Positions 52,837 through 61,687 are shown, counted from the first letter of the stretch. The stretch: DNA of 64,000 nt from Pseudomonas sp. Irchel 3E13 (GCF_900187455.1 NZ_FYDX01000008.1:1-64000); one strand, 5' to 3'. Numbers and translations: made by a program. The notes: generated by a model not told the origin, from the letters alone.

Positions 52837-54417
52837 ATGAGCGAGGCTTCGGCGTGGGCGCCATTTCGCAACAGGGCCTTCCGTGGCCTATGGCTGGCCG
52901 GTGCAGTGGTCAATCTGGCGATCTGGATGCAGACGGTTGGCGCGGCGTGGATCATGACCACGCTTACCGCGTCGCCGACGATGGTGTCGTTGGTGCAAAG
53001 CGCAGTGACACTGCCGGTGTTTCTGTTTGCACTGCCGGGTGGGGTGATCGCCGATCTTGTGGATCGGCGCCGCTGGCTGATCGTGACCCAGTGGCTGATG
53101 GTGTTTGCGGCGATCATGCTCAGCGTCCTGGCCTGGTGCGACCGCCTCGAAGCCTGGGGGCTGCTGGCGTTCACCTTTGTCCTGGGCACTGGCAGCGCGC
53201 TGGGGATGTCGGCGTGGATGGTGACCATGGTCACCGTGTTGTCCCGCGATCAGGTGCCGGCAGCGGTTGCCCTGAACGGCATTGCGGTCAACGCCACTCG
53301 CGCACTGGGTCCTGCCCTGGCCGGGGCATTGATTGCCTACTGGAACACGACGTCAGTATTTTTGTTGATTGCGCTGTGCATGGCCGCGGTGATGCTCTTT
53401 CTGCTCCGCCTCACGCCGGCGCCGCCTGCCCAGGATCTGCCGCCGGAAACCCTGATGGGCGGCATGCGCAGCGGCCTGCGCTACATCCGCCATTCGGCGG
53501 TGCTGTCCAGTGCGCTGAAGCAGGTGCTGATCTTCACCAGCAGCGCCAGCGCCTTGTGGGCGCTGATGCCTCTGGTTGCTCGGCGGCAACTGGGCATGGG
53601 CGCTGATGGCTACGGCTTGCTGATGGCGTTCCTGGGGGCGGGGGCGGTGCTGGCCGCACTGAACTCATCCCGCCTGCAGCGCAGGCTCGGCCTGCGTCGT
53701 CTGATTGTCTGCGGTACCGTCGCCTTTGCCGCCGCCGCTCTGGCCGCCGCGCTGTCGAGCAACCGCTACGTGGTGTGCTCGATGATGCTGTGCGCGGGGT
53801 TTGGCTGGATGGCGGTCAACGCCACGCTCTCTTCGGTGGTGCAAACCTATGCCGCCAATTGGGTGAGGGCTCGCGTGGCGTCAATGTATGTATTGACCCT
53901 GATGGGCGCGATGGCCTTCGGGGGCGCCGCCTGGGGTGTGCTGGCCGAGTTTGCAGGACTGCAGGCGAGCCTGCTGCTGTCCACGTTAAGCCTGCTCGGC
54001 GGGGTGCTGCTGACGCGCAAGGGTCGCGTGGAAATGGGGCACGAAGCCGACTTTGCCCAGGTCCCGCTGAGTGACAGCCTGCAGTTGCCGGCGCCCGTGG
54101 AACATGCCGACGGGCCCGTCTCGGTAGAGGTGATGTATCAAGTGCCCGTGACGCAGCGCGATGCTTTTCTGATGGCTGTGTACGCGGTAGGCAAGGCGCG
54201 GCGGCGCAATGGGGCGCGGAACTGGCGACTGTATCGCGATATGGCCCAGCCGCAGTGCTACAGCGAGCGGTTCATCGTCGACTCCTGGCTCGACTACTTG
54301 CGCCAGCAGGTACGCGTTACCCAGGCCGACCTTGTTCAGGAAAGGCTTTTGCAGCCGTTTCGCCACGAAGACCTGCAAACGCGAAGGCTGATCTACCAGC
54401 CTCCGGTAAAACACTGA
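52837..54417 (+). CDS. ditE: MFS permease with C-terminal ABM-like domain
   Basis: 526 residues. Residues 1-400 form an EntS/MFS_3-type transporter with about twelve helices (PFRNRAFRGLWLAGAVVNLA start, GVIADLVDRRR loop). The last 115 residues are soluble and look like a dimeric alpha/beta-barrel (monooxygenase-like) domain, a fusion known in this group. A permease gene, ditE, is linked to the abietane genes in P. abietaniphila. Substrate and direction are unknown. Last gene of the ditA3 operon. Confidence 0.8.
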   Translation: MSEASAWAPFRNRAFRGLWLAGAVVNLAIWMQTVGAAWIMTTLTASPTMVSLVQSAVTLPVFLFALPGGVIADLVDRRRWLIVTQWLMVFAAIMLSVLAWCDRLEAWGLLAFTFVLGTGSALGMSAWMVTMVTVLSRDQVPAAVALNGIAVNATRALGPALAGALIAYWNTTSVFLLIALCMAAVMLFLLRLTPAPPAQDLPPETLMGGMRSGLRYIRHSAVLSSALKQVLIFTSSASALWALMPLVARRQLGMGADGYGLLMAFLGAGAVLAALNSSRLQRRLGLRRLIVCGTVAFAAAALAAALSSNRYVVCSMMLCAGFGWMAVNATLSSVVQTYAANWVRARVASMYVLTLMGAMAFGGAAWGVLAEFAGLQASLLLSTLSLLGGVLLTRKGRVEMGHEADFAQVPLSDSLQLPAPVEHADGPVSVEVMYQVPVTQRDAFLMAVYAVGKARRRNGARNWRLYRDMAQPQCYSERFIVDSWLDYLRQQVRVTQADLVQERLLQPFRHEDLQTRRLIYQPPVKH

Positions 54418-54442
54418 CGCTGTGTTAACGAGAAATTCCCAT

Positions 54443-54455
54443 GTAAAACTTTTAC
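54443..54455. promoter_or_regulatory. Palindrome before the IclR regulator gene
   Basis: GTAAAA and TTTTAC around a central C, a perfect 13-bp palindrome 56 bases upstream of the IclR start. It may be an autoregulatory site or part of a promoter. It is unlike the cluster operator. Confidence 0.45.
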
Positions 54456-54511
54456 GTCGCTGGTAATTCTCAGGCTAGAATGACGGCAATAATTTGTTAC
54501 CGGGACGCAGT

Positions 54512-55297
54512 ATGGACATTTCAGACGTCAGCGACAGCGCAAAATCGGCCAATGCCACTCTTGTGAAACCGGTTTCCAATGCCATACGCATCCTGCGTCA
54601 CCTCAGCCAGGGCGGTAAACCCGAGCGTTCCGTGGACATCGCCCGTCAGCTCGGCATCAACCCCAGTACCTGCTTCAACATCCTGCGGACCCTGGTGCAG
54701 GAAGATGTGGTTGATTTCAGCCCGCTGTCCAAGCGCTACTCCGTGGGCTCCGGCCTGGCACGCCTGGTGGAGCAACTGGTGACCCAGGGTCACCGCGTGC
54801 AGATGGCCAAGCCACTGTTGCAGAACCTCGCGTCGCGGCTGCGGGTCACCATCACGCTGTGGCGCAAGATGAGCCCGGACCGGATCGTCATCGTCAGTTC
54901 CGCCGCCAGCCCCACTGATGTGCGCATCGACATGGCCGAAGGCCAACGGCTGCCGATTCTGATGGGCGCCAGTGGGCGATTGTTCGCCACTCAGATCGAC
55001 ATGGACGATCCGCTGCTGGAAAGCAGTTTCGAGAAGATCCGCTGGGCTCGACCGCTGTCGCTCGAGGATTATCGCGAGGAAGTCAAAGTCGCTGCCGAGC
55101 GGGGCTGGGCGATGGACGACGGGCATTTTTCGGGCGGCATCCTGGCTGTGGCGGCACCGATCTATTCGCCGTCCAACAGCATCGAGTTCACCGTTTCGGC
55201 GGTGATGTTCCGTGGCCAGCGCGACGAAGAGGGCCTTGCCGAGATGGGCAAGGCGCTGATCGAGTTCTGTAACGAAGTCGCCTGCGTGCTCTACTGA
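54512..55297 (+). CDS. ditR: IclR-family transcriptional regulator
   Basis: 261 residues from the ATG at 54512. N-terminal winged helix (about 18-75; VDIARQLGINPSTCFNILRTL) and an IclR effector domain (about 90-255). DitR of P. abietaniphila is an IclR protein and an inducer-dependent activator of ditA3; this gene has the same position between the permease and thiolase-like genes. It may bind the repeated 25-bp operator, although the promoter geometry there would also fit a repressor. It is monocistronic and convergent with the ditF operon. Confidence 0.85.
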   Translation: MDISDVSDSAKSANATLVKPVSNAIRILRHLSQGGKPERSVDIARQLGINPSTCFNILRTLVQEDVVDFSPLSKRYSVGSGLARLVEQLVTQGHRVQMAKPLLQNLASRLRVTITLWRKMSPDRIVIVSSAASPTDVRIDMAEGQRLPILMGASGRLFATQIDMDDPLLESSFEKIRWARPLSLEDYREEVKVAAERGWAMDDGHFSGGILAVAAPIYSPSNSIEFTVSAVMFRGQRDEEGLAEMGKALIEFCNEVACVLY

Positions 55298-55306
55298 AAC
55301 CCGCCG

Positions 55307-56497
55307 CTACTCGCGTACCAGCAGCAGGCTGCCTCCCAGGGGGCCGCCGCCCGCGGCCACTGTGCTGACGCAATGATCGCGGGTTTGCCGACCTTCGGCG
55401 CGGCCCCACAGTTGCAAGCACGCCTCGTGCACATAGCCGAGGCCATGGGTGCGTCCGCCGGACAACTGCCCGCCATTGGTGTTGATCGGCAAGCTACCCT
55501 GCAGCGCGATGCGCCCCCCGCCTTCGACAAAGGCCCCACTTTCGCCAACGGGGCACAGGCCCAAGGCTTCCAGCCAGATCAGGGTCAGAATCGAGAAACC
55601 GTCGTACAACTGCGCCGAGCCTACGTCCTGCGGGGTGTAGTCGGTGCGCGCCCACATCATCTGACCGACATCGAAGGCGGCCATCCGGGTCAGTGAGATC
55701 TGGTCCCACGACCAGGGCTGGTTCAGCGCGGCACCCATGGCTTCGATGCGGATTGGCGTATTCGGCAAGTCCTGGGCCACATCGCGACGCGACAGGACGA
55801 TGGCGGTAGAGGCATCGCAGTGCACATCGCAATCGAACAGGCGCAGGGGCGAGGAGATCATTCGCGCACCCATGTAGTCGTCCATCGTCATGGGGGTGCG
55901 GTAAACCGCCTTGGGGTTGCGCATGGCGTTGCGTCGACAAGTGAGCGCGATCTGCGCCAGTTGCTCGGCGCGGGTGCCGTACTCGTGAAAATGGCGCTGG
56001 GCGTACAGGGCCATCAGGTTTATGCCTGAGTGCACATTGAACGGCGTGAACCATTGCCATGCATAGCTGCTGTCGCGGCCCTGGGTCTTGGCGGTCAGTG
56101 CGCCGGCCTGCCGGTTGACCGCGCGTGCCGAGGCTTCGGTGATGGTACGAAACACCAGCACGTGCTTGCACAGTCCGGCAGCGATCGCCATGGCTCCGTT
56201 GATCACCCCGGCAAGGGGGCCAGGTCCTTCGTAGCCAGCGCCGAACCAGTTGACGTTGAGCCCCAGGGCACTTTTCAGAGCGCTTGGCCCCACCGGGGAA
56301 AACGGGTCGCCATTGTTGTTGTCGCCCGGCCAGCACGCCACCCCGTCGATATCGCTGCGCTGTAGCCCGGCATCGGCAATGGCTTGCAGGCAGGCATCGA
56401 GAGTCAGGCGCATGGCTGACTTGTCTGACGGCCGGCCCACTTCCGACTGACCGATGCCGGTGATGGCCACGTCTTTTTCGTAACGATGATCGAACAT
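55307..56497 (-). CDS. ditF: Thiolase-like / lipid-transfer (Ltp2-type) protein
   Basis: 396 residues from the ATG at 56497, which overlaps the stop of the DUF35 gene. Thiolase fold with GIGQSEVGR at the N-terminus and a C-terminal GGRTHGLGYVHEA segment. At the place of the acylated thiolase cysteine the sequence reads GAGYEGPGPLAG, so it is not a normal thiolase. Such proteins paired with a DUF35 partner act as retro-aldol lyases in steroid side-chain degradation (Ltp2-ChsH2). A role in C-C cleavage of a CoA thioester is inferred. DitF was described as SCP/thiolase-like. Confidence 0.8.
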   Translation of the reverse strand: MFDHRYEKDVAITGIGQSEVGRPSDKSAMRLTLDACLQAIADAGLQRSDIDGVACWPGDNNNGDPFSPVGPSALKSALGLNVNWFGAGYEGPGPLAGVINGAMAIAAGLCKHVLVFRTITEASARAVNRQAGALTAKTQGRDSSYAWQWFTPFNVHSGINLMALYAQRHFHEYGTRAEQLAQIALTCRRNAMRNPKAVYRTPMTMDDYMGARMISSPLRLFDCDVHCDASTAIVLSRRDVAQDLPNTPIRIEAMGAALNQPWSWDQISLTRMAAFDVGQMMWARTDYTPQDVGSAQLYDGFSILTLIWLEALGLCPVGESGAFVEGGGRIALQGSLPINTNGGQLSGGRTHGLGYVHEACLQLWGRAEGRQTRDHCVSTVAAGGGPLGGSLLLVRE

Positions 56498-56895
56498 CAC
56501 TGAGCCCTCTCGAACAGGGGTAGCCACACATCCTCGGCATTGAGGAAGGTGACCTGTACCGGCATGTCGATATGTACATCTGTCACCGGTGTGCCCACTA
56601 CGTTGCTGACAAATTGCAGGCCGGCTTGCTCTGCCAGTTCGATGATCGCCACGACATAGGGCACCTCCAGGTCTGGCGCCCAACCTTGGTAGTTGATGGT
56701 GAAACTGAGCACCTTGCCTTGGCCGGACACCGGCTCGGGGGCCACCTCGAAGCTTGCGCAATGCGGGCAGAGCGGGGCGGGCGGATGAAAGTAGCGGCTG
56801 CAGGCCGCGCAGCGGTGTATCAGCAAACGGCCCGTTTCACCGCCTTGCCAGAAGGCGCGGTTGTCGGCGTTCAGTGCAGGGAGTTTTCTAGGCAT
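56497..56895 (-). CDS. DUF35 OB-fold zinc-ribbon protein
   Basis: 132 residues. The N-terminal rubredoxin-like zinc ribbon (CAACSRYFHPPAPLCPHC, four cysteines, about 29-46) is followed by an OB fold. Proteins of this kind bind acyl-CoA and form complexes with thiolase-like partners, which here is the gene starting at its stop codon. Probably the activating subunit of the DitF-like lyase. Transcribed leftward from the region containing the operator at 56941. Confidence 0.85.
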   Translation of the reverse strand: MPRKLPALNADNRAFWQGGETGRLLIHRCAACSRYFHPPAPLCPHCASFEVAPEPVSGQGKVLSFTINYQGWAPDLEVPYVVAIIELAEQAGLQFVSNVVGTPVTDVHIDMPVQVTFLNAEDVWLPLFERAQ

Positions 56896-56911
56896 CAGCA
56901 GTCCGGGTGAA

Positions 56912-56932
56912 TGTTTGACGTGGAGTCACACA
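56912..56932. promoter_or_regulatory. Possible second site of the P450-linked TetR regulator
   Basis: TGTTTGAC and GTCACACA with a five-base spacer, resembling the perfect palindrome at 40720-40744 (GTTTGAC-N5-GTCAAAC). It lies 17 bases upstream of the DUF35 start. Similarity is partial. Confidence 0.35.
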
Positions 56933-56940
56933 GTATCATT

Positions 56941-56965
56941 TGCACATATTCTGGAAAAGTGTCAT
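56941..56965. promoter_or_regulatory. Cluster operator, copy 6 (TGCACA-N13-TGTCAT)
   Basis: Half-sites TGCACA and TGTCAT with the 13-base spacer, in the divergent space between the DUF35 gene (start 56895) and the SDR gene (start 57030). TATATT at 56965-56970 is a good rightward -10. Confidence 0.72.
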
Positions 56966-57029
56966 ATATTGCCGCCAGAGAAAGCACGAATCGACCGTTC
57001 GCACGGTAAAACAACAAGAGGATTTGGCT

Positions 57030-57731
57030 ATGTCCCAGTCATTACTGGACAGAAGGGTAGTCGTCACGGGCGGCTTCGGTGCCTTGGGCAGTGCGCTGGG
57101 CAAGTACCTGTTGGCGCAGGGTGCGCGGGTGATCCTGCTGGATCGCAGCGAGGTGCCTGCTGATCTGCTGGCGACGCAGAACCTGCTGTGCCTCGGTGGA
57201 ATCGACCTGACCTCGGCCGAGTCGGCTGCTGGCGCATTCGAGCAGGCGGCCGCGCACTGGGGCGGCATTGATGGCCTGGTCAATGTCGCCGGCGGGTTTT
57301 CCTGGGAAACCCTCGAAGGCGGTAGCCTCAACACCTGGGACCGCCTGTACCAGATGAACGTGCGCACCGCCGTGGTCAGTGCTCAGTCGGCGCTGGCCTA
57401 CTTGCTGCGATCCGGCGCCGGGCGAATCGTCAATATCGGCGCGCTGGCATCGGTCAAGGCCGCAGCCGGCATGGGCGCCTATGCCGCCTCCAAGGCGGGC
57501 GTGGCCCGCCTGACCGAAGCCCTGGCCGAAGAGCTGAAAGACCGTGGCGTGACGGTGAACGCGGTGTTGCCCAGCATCATCGACACCCCAGCCAACCGCG
57601 CCGACATGCCCGACGCCGACAGCAGTCGCTGGGTGACCCCCCAGGCACTGTCAGGGGTGGTCGCGTTCTTATTGTCCGATGAAGCGGCCGCCATGACCGG
57701 CGCTTTGTTGCCCGTGAGCGGTCGGGTATGA
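57030..57731 (+). CDS. Short-chain dehydrogenase/reductase
   Basis: 233 residues from the ATG at 57030 (AAGAGGA upstream). VTGGFGALGSALG (about 13), NVAGGFS, serine region NIGALAS and catalytic YAASK are present, with an aspartate after the second strand (LLDRSE) favouring NAD. It is slightly shorter than average. It overlaps the following FAH gene by four bases and corresponds by order to ditG (an SDR), not tested. Confidence 0.86.
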   Translation: MSQSLLDRRVVVTGGFGALGSALGKYLLAQGARVILLDRSEVPADLLATQNLLCLGGIDLTSAESAAGAFEQAAAHWGGIDGLVNVAGGFSWETLEGGSLNTWDRLYQMNVRTAVVSAQSALAYLLRSGAGRIVNIGALASVKAAAGMGAYAASKAGVARLTEALAEELKDRGVTVNAVLPSIIDTPANRADMPDADSSRWVTPQALSGVVAFLLSDEAAAMTGALLPVSGRV

Positions 57732-58729
57732 GGCTGGTCACCTATACCGACGCCAATGGCGTGGACCGTGCTGGCGCGCTGCTCGATCAGGACCAGAAGG
57801 TACTTGATCTGCTGACCGCCTATCGCGTTCTGGAAGGACGCGACAGCGCCGCCCTGGGCAGTATTCTCGCCCTGGTCGAAGGCGGTGAGGCGGCACTGGA
57901 ACTGGCGCGCTCCCTTGTTACCAAGGCGCCTTCGGCAGCGGTGCTGGAGCGCGCCAGTGTCAAGCTGCGCGCACCGATCCAGCCACCGCCGCAAATGCGC
58001 GATTGCTCCTGTTTCGAGTTGCACCTGCGCCAGAGTTTTGCTGCGGCACGCCGCGCCCGCGCGCTGCGTACCGAAGACCCCGAGGCCACCCTCAAGGCCA
58101 TGAATACCCGTGCCGATGATCGGGTGATCGAGACCTTCAACAAGCAACCCATTTACTACAAAGGCAATCGCTTTGCGGTGGTGGGTATCGACGATGAGTT
58201 CCAGTGGCCGAGCTTCAGCCGCGCGATGGATTTCGAGCTGGAGTTCGGGTGCTACATCGGCAAGCGCGGCAAGGACATCACTCGTGACGCTGCTGGCGCG
58301 CATATCGTTGGCTACACCATCTTCAACGACATGAGCGCCCGCGATGCCCAGGCTCTGGAGATGCCCGGCATGCTCGGCCCTGCCAAGAGCAAGGACTTCG
58401 ATACCGCCAACATCATGGGACCCTGCCTGGTAACCGTGGATGAACTGGGCGACCCCTATGACCTGAACATGGTTGCCCGGGTCAACGGCGAGGAGTGGGG
58501 GCGCGGCAATACCCGCGACATGCGCTGGCGGTTTGAAGATGTCATTGCCCACGTGTCCCGCTCGGAAACCCTCTATCCAGGGGAGTTTCTGGGTTCCGGC
58601 ACGGTGGGCAACGGCTGCGGTCTCGAGCAACTGCGCTATCTCAAGCGCGGCGACGTGGTTGAGCTGGAAATCGACGGTATTGGTGTGTTGCGCACCCAGG
58701 TGGGTCAGGAGCGGGCCTCGGATGTTTGA
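57728..58729 (+). CDS. Fumarylacetoacetate-hydrolase-family enzyme
   Basis: 333 residues, translationally coupled to the SDR. It has the extended N-terminal part of FAH proteins, then the catalytic domain with metal ligands in DFELEFGCYIG (about 167), FNDMSARDAQA (about 198) and the tail FLGSGTVGNGCG. It hydrolyses or decarboxylates a C-C bond of a beta-diketone-like product. It differs from the 51919 protein in length and N-terminus, so the two probably act on different intermediates. Position corresponds to ditH. Confidence 0.86.
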   Translation: MRLVTYTDANGVDRAGALLDQDQKVLDLLTAYRVLEGRDSAALGSILALVEGGEAALELARSLVTKAPSAAVLERASVKLRAPIQPPPQMRDCSCFELHLRQSFAAARRARALRTEDPEATLKAMNTRADDRVIETFNKQPIYYKGNRFAVVGIDDEFQWPSFSRAMDFELEFGCYIGKRGKDITRDAAGAHIVGYTIFNDMSARDAQALEMPGMLGPAKSKDFDTANIMGPCLVTVDELGDPYDLNMVARVNGEEWGRGNTRDMRWRFEDVIAHVSRSETLYPGEFLGSGTVGNGCGLEQLRYLKRGDVVELEIDGIGVLRTQVGQERASDV

Positions 58730-58770
58730 CGCCCACCGACCACCCACCTACTTTTTGCGTGTGAATGAAG

Positions 58771-58795
58771 TATACAAAAATAAATAAAGTGTCTT
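58771..58795. promoter_or_regulatory. Cluster operator, copy 7 (TATACA-N13-TGTCTT)
   Basis: The most diverged copy: TATACA and TGTCTT with the 13-base spacer, whose A-rich centre resembles that of copy 5. TATATT at 58795-58800 fits a -10 box. It lies 46 bases ahead of the Rieske alpha-subunit start. Confidence 0.65.
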
Positions 58796-58841
58796 ATATT
58801 TCGTTGCGGGTTCGCCGTGACACCCTGAGCAGGAGGCAATC

Positions 58842-60242
58842 ATGCTAACAAGAAAAAGCCCCGTATTGTCTGATGGAACGGAGGTCTCGGACCTCATCTA
58901 CCCCGCTACACGTGAAGTGCAAATGCGCGTGTTGTCTGATCACGAGATTTACGAGCTGGAGATGGAAAAGATCTTCGGCAAGATCTGGGTAATGTTGGGC
59001 CATGAAACGGAAATCCCCAACGCCGGGGACTTCATGGTCCGCGACCTGGGGTCTGACTCGGTGATTGTGGCGCGCGGCAAGCAAGGCGAGGTGTTCGTCA
59101 CCCTGAACGTCTGCCCGCACCGTGGCATGCGCATCACCACCGCCGATTGCGGCAACACGCAGATTCACAAATGCATCTACCACGGCTGGGCCTTCCGCCC
59201 CAATGGCGACTTTGTCGGCTCGCCGGTCGAGCGCGAGTGCATGCACGGCAAGATGATGCCCAAGGAGCAACTGGGCCTTAAAAAGGCGCGTGTAACGCTC
59301 TATGGCGGGCTGGTCTTCGCGACCTGGAACATTGAGGGGCCGTCCTTCGAAGAGTTCCTGGGTGACGCGAAGTGGTATTACGACATGCTGTTCTGTCGCT
59401 CCGACAAGGGCATGGAAGTACTCGGCCCGCCCCAGCGTTTCATCGTCAACGCCAACTGGAAAACCGCGGGTGAGCAATCGGCCGCCGATGGCTTCCACAC
59501 CCTGACGCTGCACCGCTGGCTGGGTGAGGTGGGCAATTACGCTAAAAAGGGCGAAGGTGAAACCGCAGACCTTAGCCCGGAAATGATCGGTGTGGAGGTC
59601 AGCTCACCTCATGGTCACGCGTTGCGTTGCATCGACCTTGCCCGCAAGATCAAGCGCCTGACCGGCCTGGATCCGGCCGAGCTCAGCGTGCAGCAGAAGC
59701 TTGAAGCGCTGCCTCCTGCCGGCATGACCGCCGGTATGGTCGAGCAACTGGCGCGTAACCTCACTGATGAGCAACTCCAGGTCCTTACCAGCATGCCGCC
59801 GCAAGTCGGTGGCATGTTCCCGAACATTCTCTTTGGCTTTGTCTACATTCCCCAGCCTGACGGCAGTGTAGTGGGCTCCATGACCATGCATGCCTATGTA
59901 CCACAAGGCCCGGACAAGCTGGAGTTCGTTAACTGGATATTCGCCGAGAAGGATGCGCCAGCGGAGTTGCGCGACAAGATGCTCAAGCAGACCATCCAGC
60001 TGTTCGGCACCTCTGGCATGGTCGAGCAGGATGACTCCGACACCTGGCCGCACATGACGCTAGCCGCCAAAGGGGCGATGGGACGCAAGAGCACGCTCAA
60101 GTACCAGGCCTGTTACGAGACCGGCGCACCTGAAGGTTGGCCGGGCCCTGGCATCGTCAACGAAGGGTTTACCAAGGACGATACCCAGTGGCACTGGTGG
60201 CTGTATTGGCACGAACTGATGACCGCCTCTGACGAGAAGTAA
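58842..60242 (+). CDS. ditA1: Rieske ring-hydroxylating dioxygenase, alpha subunit
   Basis: 466 residues with AGGAGG before the ATG. Rieske [2Fe-2S] ligands Cys91, His93, Cys111 and His114 (CPHRG ... CIYHGW). The catalytic iron site is D216-x2-H219-x4-H224 (ADGFHTLTLH) with a late acidic region EQDDSDTW for the third ligand. Such enzymes add O2 to an aromatic ring giving a cis-dihydrodiol; DitA acts on 7-oxodehydroabietate. The beta gene follows after 98 bases and the ferredoxin gene is 8.75 kb upstream. Electrons probably come through DitA3 and an unlinked or shared reductase. Confidence 0.9.
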   Translation: MLTRKSPVLSDGTEVSDLIYPATREVQMRVLSDHEIYELEMEKIFGKIWVMLGHETEIPNAGDFMVRDLGSDSVIVARGKQGEVFVTLNVCPHRGMRITTADCGNTQIHKCIYHGWAFRPNGDFVGSPVERECMHGKMMPKEQLGLKKARVTLYGGLVFATWNIEGPSFEEFLGDAKWYYDMLFCRSDKGMEVLGPPQRFIVNANWKTAGEQSAADGFHTLTLHRWLGEVGNYAKKGEGETADLSPEMIGVEVSSPHGHALRCIDLARKIKRLTGLDPAELSVQQKLEALPPAGMTAGMVEQLARNLTDEQLQVLTSMPPQVGGMFPNILFGFVYIPQPDGSVVGSMTMHAYVPQGPDKLEFVNWIFAEKDAPAELRDKMLKQTIQLFGTSGMVEQDDSDTWPHMTLAAKGAMGRKSTLKYQACYETGAPEGWPGPGIVNEGFTKDDTQWHWWLYWHELMTASDEK

Positions 60243-60340
60243 GTGGGGGGAGAGGGGCGCCTTCGTCGGCGACCCTTTCTGCACGCTCACCCTTCAAGTC
60301 GTCACTATCCAGGTACAAGAACAATAATGAGGAATTGCTC

Positions 60341-60916
60341 ATGACGCAGGTTCAGCAACGCGGCGTGGAGGATATCCAGCCAGGCTCCCCGGTCGGTACG
60401 CGGCGAGTGCCGGTGGGGTCGCCGGTCTACAACGATGTGGTGACCTTCCTTTACGAGGAGGCCACCTTGCTCGACCAGATTCGCCTTCAGGAATGGGCCG
60501 AGCGCCTGGACACGGATCTGGTGTACACCGTGCCGCTGCGCCAGACGCGCCTGGCTTCGGAATTGAAAACCACAATCGTGCGCAGCGTGCAGCACTACCA
60601 TGACGACTACCGCTCAATGATGGGACGCATCCTGCGCTTGTCCGGCAAGAGCGCCTGGGCAGAAGATCCGCCCTCGCGTACGCGTCGGCTGGTGACCAAC
60701 GTGTTCGTGGAAGAGACGGAGAAATCCGACGAGTTCGTGGTGACCAGTTACCTGTTGCTGACCCGAAGCCGTTTCAAGGACCACCACGTGGACATCATCA
60801 GCGGCGAGCGGCGCGATGTACTACGGCTGGGTGCTACCGGGTTCAAGCTGGCACGGCGTGAGGTCATTCTGGACCAGGCGGTACTGGGTACACCCAACCT
60901 CGCTATCTTCCTCTAG
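60341..60916 (+). CDS. ditA2: Rieske ring-hydroxylating dioxygenase, beta subunit
   Basis: 191 residues from the ATG at 60341 (GAGGAA upstream). NTF2-like fold of the beta subunit family: helix YNDVVTFLYEEATLLDQIRL, then the strand regions YTVPLRQTRL and RRLVTNVFVEE, and the C-terminal block RRDVLRLGATGFKLARREVILD. It forms the structural part of an alpha3beta3 oxygenase with the preceding gene. Convergent with the DUF2889 gene, 27 bases apart. Confidence 0.9.
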   Translation: MTQVQQRGVEDIQPGSPVGTRRVPVGSPVYNDVVTFLYEEATLLDQIRLQEWAERLDTDLVYTVPLRQTRLASELKTTIVRSVQHYHDDYRSMMGRILRLSGKSAWAEDPPSRTRRLVTNVFVEETEKSDEFVVTSYLLLTRSRFKDHHVDIISGERRDVLRLGATGFKLARREVILDQAVLGTPNLAIFL

Positions 60917-60943
60917 GTAATGAGCCTGCGGCCAGGCGGTGTA

Positions 60944-61687
60944 TCACGCCGTAGGGCCGTCGGGCCAGGCATGTAGCCATGTCTGGTCCTGGGCGCACAA
61001 GGCCTGCGGCTCGTCGCTGAAATCCAGCGTCGAGCCCTTCATGCGCAGAGCCCGTTCCGCGCGTTCCGCTTGCTGGCTGTAGCAGCGACCGCTGCTAGTG
61101 GCGTGGACCTGCTCGTCAAGGTTATAGGCGCGTCCCATCGAGATGAGGGTGCAGCGACGCAGAAGCAGCGCCGCTTCGGCGACGTCTTCGCTTAGGGTGC
61201 CGAGTGCCCAGCGTGCCATACCTTCGCGAAGGTTGACGCCGGCATAAGGCGATGGGCTTTCGATCATCGTGCCGTTGATTTCCCAGTTCAGGACCAGCCC
61301 ATCGTCGCGTGTCAGGCGTGCGCGGGTACGGCCGTCGATACGCGCCCCGACCTGAATCTCGTAGCGTCGCCGACAGATGCCGCGGGCAGCAGACGCGATA
61401 GCCAGGCCGGCAAGGTCGAGCAGGTGGGTGCACTGATGGCTGGCGTCGGTTTGCCGGGTTACCGTATGCGCAATCCGCGCCAGCGGCATGTCCACCAGTG
61501 CCTGCAGTTGATCGCATGCCTGCGGGCACAGGGAATAGGGGTAGCGCAGCGCTTCGCCACCGATGGCCGTGACCTGGCCCGCGCAGTGGTTGGCCCATAC
61601 GCGAAAGTGATGAAAGTCGTCCTCCAGCGCCGCACGAACGTGGTCTGCGCTGGCAGTAATGTCTACGCGGCGTCGAAAAGCAGTCAT
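60944..61687 (-). CDS. DUF2889-family protein
   Basis: 247 residues from the ATG at 61687 (AGGACG upstream). The sequence matches my memory of DUF2889: an N-terminal RRRVDITAS start, a DDFHHFRVWANH motif, SLCPQACDQLQALVDMPL, the cysteine/histidine block QCTHLLDLAGLA, and a C-terminal catalogue of conserved arginines. Function is unknown; the family recurs in steroid and aromatic degradation clusters. It is divergent from the SDR at 61788 across a cluster operator. Confidence 0.8.
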   Translation of the reverse strand: MTAFRRRVDITASADHVRAALEDDFHHFRVWANHCAGQVTAIGGEALRYPYSLCPQACDQLQALVDMPLARIAHTVTRQTDASHQCTHLLDLAGLAIASAARGICRRRYEIQVGARIDGRTRARLTRDDGLVLNWEINGTMIESPSPYAGVNLREGMARWALGTLSEDVAEAALLLRRCTLISMGRAYNLDEQVHATSSGRCYSQQAERAERALRMKGSTLDFSDEPQALCAQDQTWLHAWPDGPTA

